64,000 nucleotides of DNA from Fictibacillus fluitans (GCF_030418125.1 NZ_JAUHTR010000003.1:332664-396663); one strand, 5' to 3'; counted from the first letter of the stretch, positions 49,245-58,086 are shown. The notes: generated by a model from the sequence alone, not told the origin. Program-made: numbers and translations.

Positions 49245-50480
49245 ATGAAACATCCGGAATGGACAGAGAGTATGAAGGAAAAGCTTGTGGCCTGGCGGGA
49301 GCATATTCATCAAAGGCCGGAACTCAGCTTTCAGGAGTTTGAAACGTCAAGTTACATTGCCAATGCTTTAAGAAAGATGCCGGGGATGAAGACAGAAACT
49401 GAAGTAGGCTGGGCTACCGGGGTCGTCGGCACTTTGTCTGCGGGAGAAGGACCTGTGATCGCGATCAGGGCGGATATCGACGCCCTGCCGATTACAGAAG
49501 AAAACAATGTGCGCTATTCCTCAGAAAACGATGGAGTGATGCACGCCTGTGGACATGATGCACACACGTCGATTGTCCTTGGAGTAGCCACATTGCTGTC
49601 GGAACACTTACAAACAGGGGAGCTGGCGGGAACCGTGAAGTTTATTTTCCAGCCGGCAGAAGAAAGTATGGATGAAAATGGTCTTTCCGGCTCTCCATAC
49701 ATGATCAGGGCCGGTGCCTATGATGGAGTGGATGCGGCCATTGCTCTTCACATGTGTCCGTGGCTGCCCACAGGTTCCATGCAAGTGAACGACGGATACA
49801 GCATGGCGAATGTCGACGTGTTCCAGGGAGTGATTACGGGGACAGGCGGCCATGGGGCTTACCCGGAGCAGGGGACAGACCCAATCTGGATGCTGGGCCC
49901 GGTGCTGCAGGCACTTCATGGCATCGTGGCAAGGAAACTCTCGGCTTTGGATTCGGCTGTGGTCAGTATCGGAGAAATACACGCAGGTTCAGCAAGCAAC
50001 ATTATTCCTACCGAAGTATCCATAACTGGCACCATGCGCAGCTATTCACCGGAAGTGCGGGACAAGCTGGCGGTGGAGCTGCAGCGGGCGTTTTCCATTG
50101 TTGAACCGCTCGGCGGAGAGTATTCCTTTCGAATCGACCGCGGCGAGCCTGCGTTGAAAAATGACCCGACAGTAAATCAGTGGTTTATCAAGGCGGCCGA
50201 GCAGTTGTATCCAACTATTAATATCACAAGAGGTCCTTTCGGAATGGGCGGGGAGGATTTTGGATACGTAACGGAAAGGGTACCAGGTGCGCTGTTTTTT
50301 CTGGGATGTGCTGAACCTGACGGTGAGCAAAAGGATTTGCATACCCCGATTTTTGACATCGATGAGGAGTGCCTGCCAATTGGTACGGCAATCCTGGCAC
50401 AAACAGTAATCAATTATTTAAAGGGCGAGGCAGTTCTGCCAAACCGCAAAAAGGTGGAGGTCGACATTCATGGCACATAA
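49245..50480 (+). CDS. M20-family amidohydrolase, candidate N-acetyl-diaminobutyrate deacetylase
   Basis: A 411-residue M20D zinc amidohydrolase. Metal ligands can be read in HACGHDAHTS (about 104), PAEES with the Glu pair (about 139), HMC (about 168) and GGEDFGYV (about 345); the dimerisation domain fills about 190-300. Relatives hydrolyse N-acyl amino acids (hippurate, IAA-amino acids, N-acetyl-diaminopimelate). In known ectoine pathways the deacetylation is done by DoeB/EutE, a different fold (aspartoacylase-like). None is present here, so this enzyme is the natural substitute; that is inference. It overlaps the next gene by 11 bp. Confidence 0.85.
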   Translation: MKHPEWTESMKEKLVAWREHIHQRPELSFQEFETSSYIANALRKMPGMKTETEVGWATGVVGTLSAGEGPVIAIRADIDALPITEENNVRYSSENDGVMHACGHDAHTSIVLGVATLLSEHLQTGELAGTVKFIFQPAEESMDENGLSGSPYMIRAGAYDGVDAAIALHMCPWLPTGSMQVNDGYSMANVDVFQGVITGTGGHGAYPEQGTDPIWMLGPVLQALHGIVARKLSALDSAVVSIGEIHAGSASNIIPTEVSITGTMRSYSPEVRDKLAVELQRAFSIVEPLGGEYSFRIDRGEPALKNDPTVNQWFIKAAEQLYPTINITRGPFGMGGEDFGYVTERVPGALFFLGCAEPDGEQKDLHTPIFDIDEECLPIGTAILAQTVINYLKGEAVLPNRKKVEVDIHGT

Positions 50481-51525
50481 ACTCGCATTTATCGGGTTTG
50501 GGACAGTCGGTCAGGGGCTGGCTGAAATTTTAGAAAACAAGAAAGAACAGTTAAAGGTGAATGAAAATTTCGAAGCAGAAATAGTGGCCATATCAGACTT
50601 TAATAAAGGATCCATCTATCACCCAAGAGGTCTTGAAATTGGAACAGTGCTTGGAGTGCTCAAGGAAACCGGAAATCTGGAAAACTATCCTTCTTCACCT
50701 GGTCTCGTGACGGGATGGGACAGCCTTACGACCATCCGTGAATCCAATGCGGATACCATTGTCGAAGTATCCTATACCGATGTCAAAACAGGGCAGCCCG
50801 CAATTGACCATTGCCGCACCGCGTTTAGGGCCCAAAAGAATGTGGTGATGACAAACAAGGGCCCTGTTGCGCTGGCGTATCAGGAGCTGTCACACCTGGC
50901 AGAAATGCAAGGTGTTCATTGGGGTTTTGAAGGCACTGTGATGAGCGGGACGCCATCCTTGCGCATGCCAATCGCTGCGCTTGCTGGAAATGAAATCTAT
51001 GAAATCCGCGGTATTTTAAACGGGACGACCAATTATATCCTGACGAAAATGGAGGATGAAGGGGTTACGTATGAGGAAGCATTGATGGAGGCTCAGGCCC
51101 TTGGCTATGCAGAAGCCGATCCGACAAGCGATTTGGAGGGATATGACGCGCGGTATAAAATTGCGATTCTTGCAAACTATGTCATGAAGCAGCCGCTTTC
51201 TGTAGATGAGATTTCCTGCAGGGGAATCACGGAAATTAACCGGCATGATATTGAAACCGCCAAAGCGGAGGGCAAACGGTGGAAGCTTCTCGCAAAGGCG
51301 CGAAAAGAGAATGGAAGAGTTGTTGCTTCCATTGCTCCCGAAAAAGTAGAGGCCACTGATCCTCTCGCATCCATCAAAGGAACGGTAAATGCAATTGCTT
51401 ATGACTGTGACCTTTTAGGTACCGTAACATTGAGCGGAGCCGGAGCAGGCAAAGTGGAAACGGGATTCTCTCTGCTCATTGACTTGATCAACATTGACCG
51501 TGAACGGAAACTGGTAAACATCTAA
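50470..51525 (+). CDS. Homoserine-dehydrogenase-like oxidoreductase
   Basis: A 351-residue homoserine dehydrogenase-family protein without an ACT domain. The Rossmann motif is IGFGTVGQG (about 8-16), the cofactor loop TNKGPVALAY (about 126), GTTNYIL (about 189-195) and the catalytic DLEGYDARYKIAIL (about 222-235) with conserved Asp and Lys. It interconverts homoserine and aspartate semialdehyde in the standard enzyme. In this operon it can be placed between the PLP enzyme and the aldehyde dehydrogenase, working in the oxidative direction to make aspartate semialdehyde. Biosynthetic hom genes sit with thrBC, which is not so here. Confidence 0.86.
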   Translation: MAHKLAFIGFGTVGQGLAEILENKKEQLKVNENFEAEIVAISDFNKGSIYHPRGLEIGTVLGVLKETGNLENYPSSPGLVTGWDSLTTIRESNADTIVEVSYTDVKTGQPAIDHCRTAFRAQKNVVMTNKGPVALAYQELSHLAEMQGVHWGFEGTVMSGTPSLRMPIAALAGNEIYEIRGILNGTTNYILTKMEDEGVTYEEALMEAQALGYAEADPTSDLEGYDARYKIAILANYVMKQPLSVDEISCRGITEINRHDIETAKAEGKRWKLLAKARKENGRVVASIAPEKVEATDPLASIKGTVNAIAYDCDLLGTVTLSGAGAGKVETGFSLLIDLINIDRERKLVNI

Positions 51526-51545
51526 ACAAGAAAGGCGGGGAAATT

Positions 51546-52985
51546 ATGACCATTCAGATTGCTGGACAAAAGATGTTTTTAGGAGGCTCCTGGGTAAATC
51601 GCGAAAAAGTCATTGAGGTAAGGGACCCGCAGGATAATACATTGATTGACACCGTTCCGGCCGCCTCAGAGGAAGATATGCTGTCCTGTATCGAGCTTGC
51701 GAAAGAAGGAGCAAAAATTGCGGCCGCGATGCCGGTTTACGAACGCATGTCGGTCATTCACAGGGCGGCTGATTACATCGAAGCGAACAAGGAAAAATAT
51801 GCTTCCATTATTGCTCAGGAAGGCTCAAAAACCATCCGTGAAGCGGCAAAAGAGACAGCAAGGTGCATTCAGACTCTCCGGATCAGTGCCGAAGAGGCAA
51901 GGCGCATCCAGGGAGAGACCATTCCCTTTGACCAGATGGAGGGCAGCCAAAACCGTGTCGGCTACTATCAGCGTTTTCCCATTGGCATTATCGGAGCGAT
52001 CACTCCATTCAACGACCCGCTGAACCTGGTGGCCCATAAAGTCGGACCGGCCATCGCATCAGGAAATGCGATCATTGTGAAACCTGCTACGGTTACACCG
52101 CTCAGTGCCTTGCTGCTTGCAGAAGCTTTTTCACAAAGCGGGCTTCCGCCGAAAGTGCTGTCCGTTATTACGGGGTATGGCAGTGAAATTGGCGATGTGC
52201 TGGTTACACACCCGGCGATCCGCATGATTTCATTTACAGGCGGTGTAGAGGCAGGAGAAGAGATTGTAAAAAAAGCGGGGTTGAAAAAAATCAGCATGGA
52301 GCTTGGTTCGAATTCCCCTGTTATTGTGCTTGAAGACGCTGATTTGGAAGATGCGGTGGAATCCACGGTGTCCGGAGCGTTTTGGGCAGCTGGCCAGAAT
52401 TGCCTGAGCGTCCAGCGCATATACGTCCAGCAGAAAGTGATGGATCCATTTAAAGAAGGCTTTGTACAACGAACTAAACAATATCGTGTGGGAGATAAGC
52501 TGTCAGAGCTGACGGATATGGGGCCGCTCATTACAGAGAAGGAAGCGGTGCGTATCGAAAACCTTGTAAATGAAGCAATTGATGAAGGGGCAGAGCTGCT
52601 GACAGGCGGGGAAAGAAAGGGTGCTTTCTACTCTCCAACGGTGTTAAAAAACGTTCCTGAGCATTGTGCTATTGCCAGGGAAGAAATTTTCGGCCCGGTC
52701 GTTCTTCTTTTTGAAGTGGAGAACGTGGACGAGGCGATTGAAAAAGCGAATGCGGTCAGCTATGGCCTGCAAGGAGGCATTTTCACAAAAAACATGGACC
52801 AAGCCCAAAAGGCCATTGCCAACATGGAAGTCGGAGGCATCATGATCAATGACAGCAGTGATTACCGGATTGACGCCATGCCGTTTGGCGGTGTAAAAAA
52901 ATCAGGTCTTGGAAGAGAAGGCATCAAATTTGCCATACAGGAAATGACTGAGCCAAAAGTTGTTTGCTACAAATTATCTAATTGA
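51546..52985 (+). CDS. Aldehyde dehydrogenase, DoeC-like (aspartate semialdehyde)
   Basis: A 479-residue NAD(P)-dependent aldehyde dehydrogenase. The sites are TPFNDPLN (about 155), FTGGVEAG (about 231), catalytic Glu in MELGSNSP (about 252), catalytic Cys in GQNCLSVQR (about 286) and EIFGPVV (about 381). In ectoine catabolism DoeC oxidises aspartate semialdehyde to aspartate; the place after the homoserine-dehydrogenase-like gene fits. AAAGGCGGGG precedes ATG at 51546, 20 bp after the preceding stop. Other semialdehyde substrates cannot be excluded. Confidence 0.87.
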   Translation: MTIQIAGQKMFLGGSWVNREKVIEVRDPQDNTLIDTVPAASEEDMLSCIELAKEGAKIAAAMPVYERMSVIHRAADYIEANKEKYASIIAQEGSKTIREAAKETARCIQTLRISAEEARRIQGETIPFDQMEGSQNRVGYYQRFPIGIIGAITPFNDPLNLVAHKVGPAIASGNAIIVKPATVTPLSALLLAEAFSQSGLPPKVLSVITGYGSEIGDVLVTHPAIRMISFTGGVEAGEEIVKKAGLKKISMELGSNSPVIVLEDADLEDAVESTVSGAFWAAGQNCLSVQRIYVQQKVMDPFKEGFVQRTKQYRVGDKLSELTDMGPLITEKEAVRIENLVNEAIDEGAELLTGGERKGAFYSPTVLKNVPEHCAIAREEIFGPVVLLFEVENVDEAIEKANAVSYGLQGGIFTKNMDQAQKAIANMEVGGIMINDSSDYRIDAMPFGGVKKSGLGREGIKFAIQEMTEPKVVCYKLSN

Positions 52986-53042
52986 AAAGTGAAAGAGGGT
53001 TAAAGAAAGAGGCAAGATTACGGTAATAAGAGGAGGTACGTT

Positions 53043-54524
53043 GTGGAAAGAGGACAAATCAATAAGCTGACCAAAGAAGATATCACAGTTGTTGATACAA
53101 AGATCGCGAAGAAATCAATATTTGGAACGTCTCTGGGCAATGCCATGGAGTGGTTTGATTTTGGAATTTACTCCTATCTGGCCGTTACCATTGGCAAAGT
53201 ATTCTTTCCTGAAATCGATCCATCTGTCCAGTTGATCTATGCTTTTGCAACGTTTGCTGTCGCTTTTATTGCCCGGCCGATTGGCGGTCTCGTCTTTGGT
53301 ATGATGGGTGACCGTCTGGGCCGAAAGAAAGTCCTTGCCATCACACTGATCATGATGGCCGTGGCGACATTGAGCATCGGCCTCATCCCCGGGTACGCCA
53401 CCATTGGCGCCGCCGCTCCGGCTTTACTGCTGGCTGCCCGTCTGGTTCAGGGGTTTTCCACAGGCGGAGAGTATGCCGGTGCTATGACGTTTATTGCCGA
53501 GTCCACCCCTGATAAAAAGCGGAGCTTTATGTCGAGCTTCCTTGAAGTAGGGACCCTTGTCGGTTTTATCGCCGGCTCTGGCCTTGTTACATTGCTTACT
53601 TTTCTGCTGGGATCCGAAACCATGCTTGCATGGGGCTGGAGAATTCCATTCTTTATCGCGGCTCCATTAGGTATGATCGGATTGTATTTCCGTTCACATT
53701 TGGAGGAAACTCCTGCATTTAAAGAAATGAAGGAAACGGCCAAAGAGAGAAAGAATCAAGCCTCTCTTAAGAAGATTTTCACAGAGCACTGGCGTTCGCT
53801 GCTCATCTGCATTGGAGTTGTTTTCTTCTATAACACCATCAACTACATGATTCTTACCTATATGCCGTCATACCTGTCGGAACAGATTGGTTTCGGAGAA
53901 ATGAAAGGCCTTGTCCTTATCCTGTTTGTCATGATCGCGATGATTCCCTGTGTTCTGCTCATGGGACGCTGGGCTGACCGCATTGGCAGGAACCGGTTAA
54001 TCGTAACGGGCTTAATCGGCACCATTGTTCTGAGCATTCCGGCATTCTACCTGATGGATACAGGTTCAAGCGTGGCAGCATTTATTGGTTTATTGGTGCT
54101 GAGCTGTTTATTTACAGCCTTCCAGGGTACACTGCCGGCCGCACTGCCATCCTTGTTTTTCACAGAGGTCCGGTACGGGTCATTGGCACTTACCTACAAT
54201 GTATCCACCTCCATTTTTGGCGGCACCACACCGCTTGTGGTCGCATGGCTTGTGAAGTCAACGGGCGTAAATATGCTTCCTGCTTACTTTTTAATCGGCG
54301 TATGTGTCATCGGTCTCTTTGTTGTCACTCTGTTTGTAAAAGAAACAGGGGGGCGTTCATTGAGGGGCTCAAAGCCAACAGTGGAGCATGAAAGTGAAGC
54401 AGCGGAACTCGATCCAGAGACAGCATTCTGGTGGAAGGAAGAACTGGTGAAAAGAGAAGAACGAGCAGGCATTTCACCAGGATTATTGGGATCTCAGCAG
54501 AAAAACGCAAGCAATATTCAATGA
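53043..54524 (+). CDS. MFS metabolite:H+ symporter, ProP-like (copy 1)
   Basis: A 493-residue transporter of the MHS branch of the major facilitator superfamily with about 12 membrane segments. Marks are GNAMEWFDFGIYSYLA (about 32-47), the loop GDRLGRKKVLA (about 99-109) and the GFSTGGEYAGAMTFI helix (about 143-157). ProP imports ectoine, betaine and proline with protons, so uptake of ectoine or hydroxyectoine as nutrient is a natural guess. The C-terminus lacks the coiled coil that senses osmolarity in E. coli ProP. GTG at 53043 follows GAGGAGG by six bases. A terminator separates it from copy 2. Confidence 0.88.
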   Translation: MERGQINKLTKEDITVVDTKIAKKSIFGTSLGNAMEWFDFGIYSYLAVTIGKVFFPEIDPSVQLIYAFATFAVAFIARPIGGLVFGMMGDRLGRKKVLAITLIMMAVATLSIGLIPGYATIGAAAPALLLAARLVQGFSTGGEYAGAMTFIAESTPDKKRSFMSSFLEVGTLVGFIAGSGLVTLLTFLLGSETMLAWGWRIPFFIAAPLGMIGLYFRSHLEETPAFKEMKETAKERKNQASLKKIFTEHWRSLLICIGVVFFYNTINYMILTYMPSYLSEQIGFGEMKGLVLILFVMIAMIPCVLLMGRWADRIGRNRLIVTGLIGTIVLSIPAFYLMDTGSSVAAFIGLLVLSCLFTAFQGTLPAALPSLFFTEVRYGSLALTYNVSTSIFGGTTPLVVAWLVKSTGVNMLPAYFLIGVCVIGLFVVTLFVKETGGRSLRGSKPTVEHESEAAELDPETAFWWKEELVKREERAGISPGLLGSQQKNASNIQ

Positions 54525-54527
54525 ATA

Positions 54528-54563
54528 AAAAGGCTGCCGGACATCAGGCAGCCTTTCTGTTTT
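54528..54563 (+). terminator. Rho-independent terminator between the two symporter genes
   Basis: AAAGGCTGCC pairs with GGCAGCCTTT, followed by TCTGTTTT. Copy 2 may therefore need its own promoter. Confidence 0.88.
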
Positions 54564-54669
54564 AAGCAAGACGTGGGCCATAAACCAAGGTTAACGGTTA
54601 ATAAGAAAATGTTTGGGGAAATGGTTTAGTAAAGCAACTAAAATTCTTGCAAATTGAAGGAGGTACGCT

Positions 54670-56121
54670 GTGGCTAAAGGTATGAGAAGGAAATTAAAAA
54701 AAGGGGATATTACCGTAGTTGATAAGAAAATTGCAAAGCAGTCGATTTTGGGAACTTCACTCGGCAATGCGATGGAATGGTTTGATTTTGGTATTTATTC
54801 CTATTTAGCAGTAACCATCGGTAAAGTGTTTTTCCCGGAAGTTGACCCGTCCACCCAGGTTATTTATGCATTTGCAACCTTCGCTGTCGCATTTATTGCC
54901 AGGCCGATTGGCGGAATTGTTTTCGGAATGCTGGGTGACCGGCTTGGAAGAAAAAAGGTATTGGCCATAACATTGATTATGATGGCTATTGCCACATTGA
55001 CCATCGGGCTGATTCCCGGCTATTCGTCCATAGGTATAGCAGCGCCCATTCTTTTGCTGGTCGCAAGGCTTGTCCAGGGATTTTCCACTGGAGGAGAATA
55101 TGCCGGTGCGATGACGTTCATTGCAGAATCCACACCCGATAAAAAGCGGAGTGTGATGTCGAGTGTGCTGGAAGTGGGAACACTGGTTGGCTATATTGCC
55201 GGCTCTGGCCTGGTAACGCTGCTTACGTTCATTCTTGGAACAGAAACCATGCTTGAATGGGGCTGGAGAATCCCGTTTTTTGTCGCGGCGCCACTGGGAC
55301 TGATTGGCCTCTATTTCCGTTCTCATCTCGAAGAAACACCGGCATTTAAAGCGATGGAGGAAGAAAAGGAGGAAAGTAAAAGCAAGTCTTCCCTTAAAGA
55401 AATTTTTGTTAATCACTGGAAATCTCTACTAATTTGTGTGGGGGTTGTACTGTTTTATAATACAATCGTTTACATGGTATTAACCTATATGCCTTCCTAT
55501 CTGACCGAGCAGCTCGGCTATGGCGAGACCAAAGGCCTTCTCCTTATTCTGATCGTAATGGTTATTATGATTCCATTTGTTATTGGTATGGGCTATTTGG
55601 GAGACCGGATCGGACGGAATAAAATCCTCATTTCAGCTCTTATTTTAACCATTGTTCTCAGCATCCCGGCATTTATGTTGGCCGGAAACAGCCATGGTAT
55701 CAATGCCTTTTGGGGAGTACTGATCCTGGGATGCCTGCTGACAGCTTTTCAAGGAACGCTGCCTGCGACCCTGCCATCTCTATTTTTCACAAACGTCCGG
55801 TATGGATCGCTTGCGCTAACCTATAATGTATCCACCTCCATTTTTGGAGGAACCACACCGCTGATCGTGTCTTGGATGATCAAAGAGACCAACAATAAAT
55901 TGTTCCCTGCGTACTATTTAATGGCTGTATGTACCATAGGAATCATCGTTGTTGCTTTCTTTGTTAGAGAGACAGCCGGCCGCTCGCTTCGTGGCTCTCT
56001 GCCAGTAGTTGAGGAGCCGGCCGAAGTAGAAGAGGTGTTGAAAAATCCGGAAAAAGCCCTGTGGTGGGAGGAAGAAGAACCGGATGATAATCAAAAACAA
56101 GTAAAAAGCATAAATGAATAG
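54670..56121 (+). CDS. MFS metabolite:H+ symporter, ProP-like (copy 2)
   Basis: A 483-residue paralogue of copy 1, very similar over its whole length (for example the same GNAMEWFDFGIYSYLA and GFSTGGEYAGAMTFI). The termini differ most: copy 2 ends with a shorter acidic tail. GTG at 54670 and its GGAGGTACG ribosome site repeat the layout of copy 1, as expected of a tandem duplication. The two copies could handle ectoine and hydroxyectoine separately, or differ in expression. A terminator follows, closing the cluster. Confidence 0.88.
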   Translation: MAKGMRRKLKKGDITVVDKKIAKQSILGTSLGNAMEWFDFGIYSYLAVTIGKVFFPEVDPSTQVIYAFATFAVAFIARPIGGIVFGMLGDRLGRKKVLAITLIMMAIATLTIGLIPGYSSIGIAAPILLLVARLVQGFSTGGEYAGAMTFIAESTPDKKRSVMSSVLEVGTLVGYIAGSGLVTLLTFILGTETMLEWGWRIPFFVAAPLGLIGLYFRSHLEETPAFKAMEEEKEESKSKSSLKEIFVNHWKSLLICVGVVLFYNTIVYMVLTYMPSYLTEQLGYGETKGLLLILIVMVIMIPFVIGMGYLGDRIGRNKILISALILTIVLSIPAFMLAGNSHGINAFWGVLILGCLLTAFQGTLPATLPSLFFTNVRYGSLALTYNVSTSIFGGTTPLIVSWMIKETNNKLFPAYYLMAVCTIGIIVVAFFVRETAGRSLRGSLPVVEEPAEVEEVLKNPEKALWWEEEEPDDNQKQVKSINE

Positions 56122-56126
56122 TGGTA

Positions 56127-56157
56127 AAGGGTGCCGGCAGCGTTCCGGCGCCTTTTT
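56127..56157 (+). terminator. Rho-independent terminator
   Basis: AAGGGTGCCGG pairs with CCGGCGCCTT with one bulge and is followed by T residues. It marks the end of the catabolic cluster. Confidence 0.82.
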
Positions 56158-56238
56158 ATGCGTGTAAAAGGATTTACGGGAGGAAAGCAGAATACATAAA
56201 AAGACTTAGAACGACTTAAAGAGAAAGGGAACCAATCC

Positions 56239-56700
56239 ATGAAACTGGAAACAGAACGATTAACCCTCATGCCGTGTACCCGTCCGTATGTTGCCTCATT
56301 GTCCGAGGATGAATATCCACTGGGCGGTCACATCACAACACATTTGAAAAAGCTGGACCAGGATCCGGATGAATACGGCTGGGGCGTCTGGCTGGTAACG
56401 GAAAAAGAAACAGGCCGCATTGTGGGGGATATCGGATTTAAAGGAAAGCCGGATGAAGAAAAGAAAGTGGAAGTCGGATATGGGTTTGATCCATCTGCCC
56501 GTAATCAGGGGTATGCCACCGAAGCGGTAGAACGATTGATCCAGTGGGCGTTCACCTCTGACAATGTCCAAAGAATTATTGCAGAATGTCTGAGAGACAA
56601 TCAACCATCGGTACGTGTATTGGAAAAAGTGAAGATGAGGCGTACAGGATTAGAGGGAGATATGGTGTATTGGGAACGAAAGGAGGAAAACAATGAGTAA
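56239..56700 (+). CDS. GNAT N-acetyltransferase, RimJ-like
   Basis: A 153-residue acetyltransferase. N-terminal MKLETERLTLMP is the usual RimJ/RimL start, the acetyl-CoA loop is DPSARNQGYATEAVERLI (about 81-98) and the ending has NQPSVRVLEKVKMRRTG. AGAAAGGGA precedes ATG at 56239. It overlaps the DinB-like gene by 8 bp, so the two are co-translated. Substrate unknown. Confidence 0.87.
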   Translation: MKLETERLTLMPCTRPYVASLSEDEYPLGGHITTHLKKLDQDPDEYGWGVWLVTEKETGRIVGDIGFKGKPDEEKKVEVGYGFDPSARNQGYATEAVERLIQWAFTSDNVQRIIAECLRDNQPSVRVLEKVKMRRTGLEGDMVYWERKEENNE

Positions 56701-57178
56701 GTTTGAATTATTACTGGGTGAGATGAGGCATGCGTATGATCAAAGGGATTGGCATGAGCCGCTCAAACCGGCGCTCGAAGGTTTGTCTGTACAACAGGCA
56801 AGCTGGCGGCCGGAAGGAGGACATGTGAACACCATTTGGGAGACAGCCAATCATTTGCTGTATTACAAGCGGCAGCTTCTGCATTATTTAAAAGGTGAAA
56901 AACTTTCCGATCCCGCACAAACGAACAATGAAACGTTTTTAGTACACTCTCCCCATGATGCTGAGGCCTGGCAGCAGACTGTTTCCCGGATCGAGGAGGT
57001 GCAGCAGGAACTGCTGAACATCATTGGAACCAAAGATGACGAAGAGTTTGATACCCTTCTTCCTGAAGGTGATCCTATGGGGAATTATATTTCAAGCCTG
57101 ATAAGGCATGATTCGTTTCATACCGGGCAGATTGTTCAGCTTCGAAAACTGCAGGGTTCCTGGCCATCCAAAACATAA
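56693..57178 (+). CDS. DinB-family protein
   Basis: A 161-residue four-helix-bundle protein of the DinB/YfiT-like superfamily, many of which bind metal through three His. Candidates are His in WETANHLLYYKRQLL (about 52) and the RHDSFHTGQIVQL helix (about 138-150), where HxxxH sits. Some members are thiol transferases (bacillithiol or mycothiol S-transferases). GGAGG lies inside the end of the previous gene, before ATG at 56693. It is coupled to the acetyltransferase and ends in a terminator. Function not assigned. Confidence 0.85.
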   Translation: MSKFELLLGEMRHAYDQRDWHEPLKPALEGLSVQQASWRPEGGHVNTIWETANHLLYYKRQLLHYLKGEKLSDPAQTNNETFLVHSPHDAEAWQQTVSRIEEVQQELLNIIGTKDDEEFDTLLPEGDPMGNYISSLIRHDSFHTGQIVQLRKLQGSWPSKT

Positions 57179-57186
57179 GTAACCGA

Positions 57187-57221
57187 AAGAAGTCTTTCTT
57201 GAAGAAAGGCTTCTTTTTTTT
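57187..57221 (+). terminator. Rho-independent terminator
   Basis: AAGAAGTCTTTC pairs with GAAAGGCTTCTT and is followed by a T run. Confidence 0.88.
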
Positions 57222-57268
57222 ACAATATATAGGGAAACTTGTGGTAAAATGAGGAATGAAACAGGAGG

Positions 57269-57865
57269 GTGAAGAATTATGGAATTAATCCTGAATATGG
57301 TTGGGAACGAAAGCTTGACCATTTTACTATTAGAAAGACCGGCGTTAACCATTTGAACAGAAAATGGCTTTTACTATTGCTTCTTATTTTGGTCATTCCT
57401 TCTCTTTATTTAGCTGTTATCCATTACGGCTATCAGTCAAAAAGCGAGGCGGTAAAATCCGTGATTAATAAGGAAGCGGAAGAACTTAACACAAGAAACT
57501 ATCAATCTATTCCTGTTGCAAAAAGTCCATACACACTCGCCATCACAGATGCCCCGCATAAAATTTATGTTTTTAAAATAACAAAGCACTTCAACAGATA
57601 CCGTGCTGTCCTGTCCCATGTGAACAACTTGTATGAAAGCACCACTAAAGAATCCATGGTTTACAATAATAATATGTTAGAATTTGGTTTTGACAGCGAG
57701 AAACCGAGGAATAAAGGAATTTGGATAGAAGGGCAGAAGATGAAAATGCTCCCGCTGAGTCCATATTTTAAACATAGCCGCTATGCCTGGAACTATCATA
57801 ATCTATCATTTTATTATCCAGAGCATCCGTTTCGGTCAACGGCCTCCCAGCCTGTATATCATTAG
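57269..57865 (+). CDS. Hypothetical single-pass membrane protein
   Basis: Up to 198 residues with one membrane segment (about 33-52) and an outer domain of about 140 residues. No family recognised. The start is uncertain: GTG at 57269 touches AGGAGG with no spacing, while ATG at 57279, correctly spaced, opens another frame of 25 codons whose TGA (57354-57356) overlaps a TTG (57353) in the main frame. Either translation is coupled through the small frame and begins at TTG 57353 just before the membrane segment, or GTG is used despite poor spacing. Confidence 0.6.
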   Translation: MKNYGINPEYGWERKLDHFTIRKTGVNHLNRKWLLLLLLILVIPSLYLAVIHYGYQSKSEAVKSVINKEAEELNTRNYQSIPVAKSPYTLAITDAPHKIYVFKITKHFNRYRAVLSHVNNLYESTTKESMVYNNNMLEFGFDSEKPRNKGIWIEGQKMKMLPLSPYFKHSRYAWNYHNLSFYYPEHPFRSTASQPVYH

Positions 57866-58086
57866 AACAGGCAAATGGAACAAGGCATCTGGTTCTTGTT
57901 CTTTTTCAGATGCATATCATATAAACAGCTGGATGAATCTAGTACTTCCTGCCTGTTTGTAATAAAGTTGTAACATTTCCGGGTGATAATCGTATGATTT
58001 TCTATGAAAATAGTATAAAATTGGTGTTCAGGATAAATTTAACTATTTCAGCATAGGAAATATCATGGAACAATTGAAGGAGAGTA

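Noticed and set aside
54805..55416. 203-codon frame antisense to symporter copy 2
   Set aside because: Shadow of a conserved membrane protein gene, no ribosome site.
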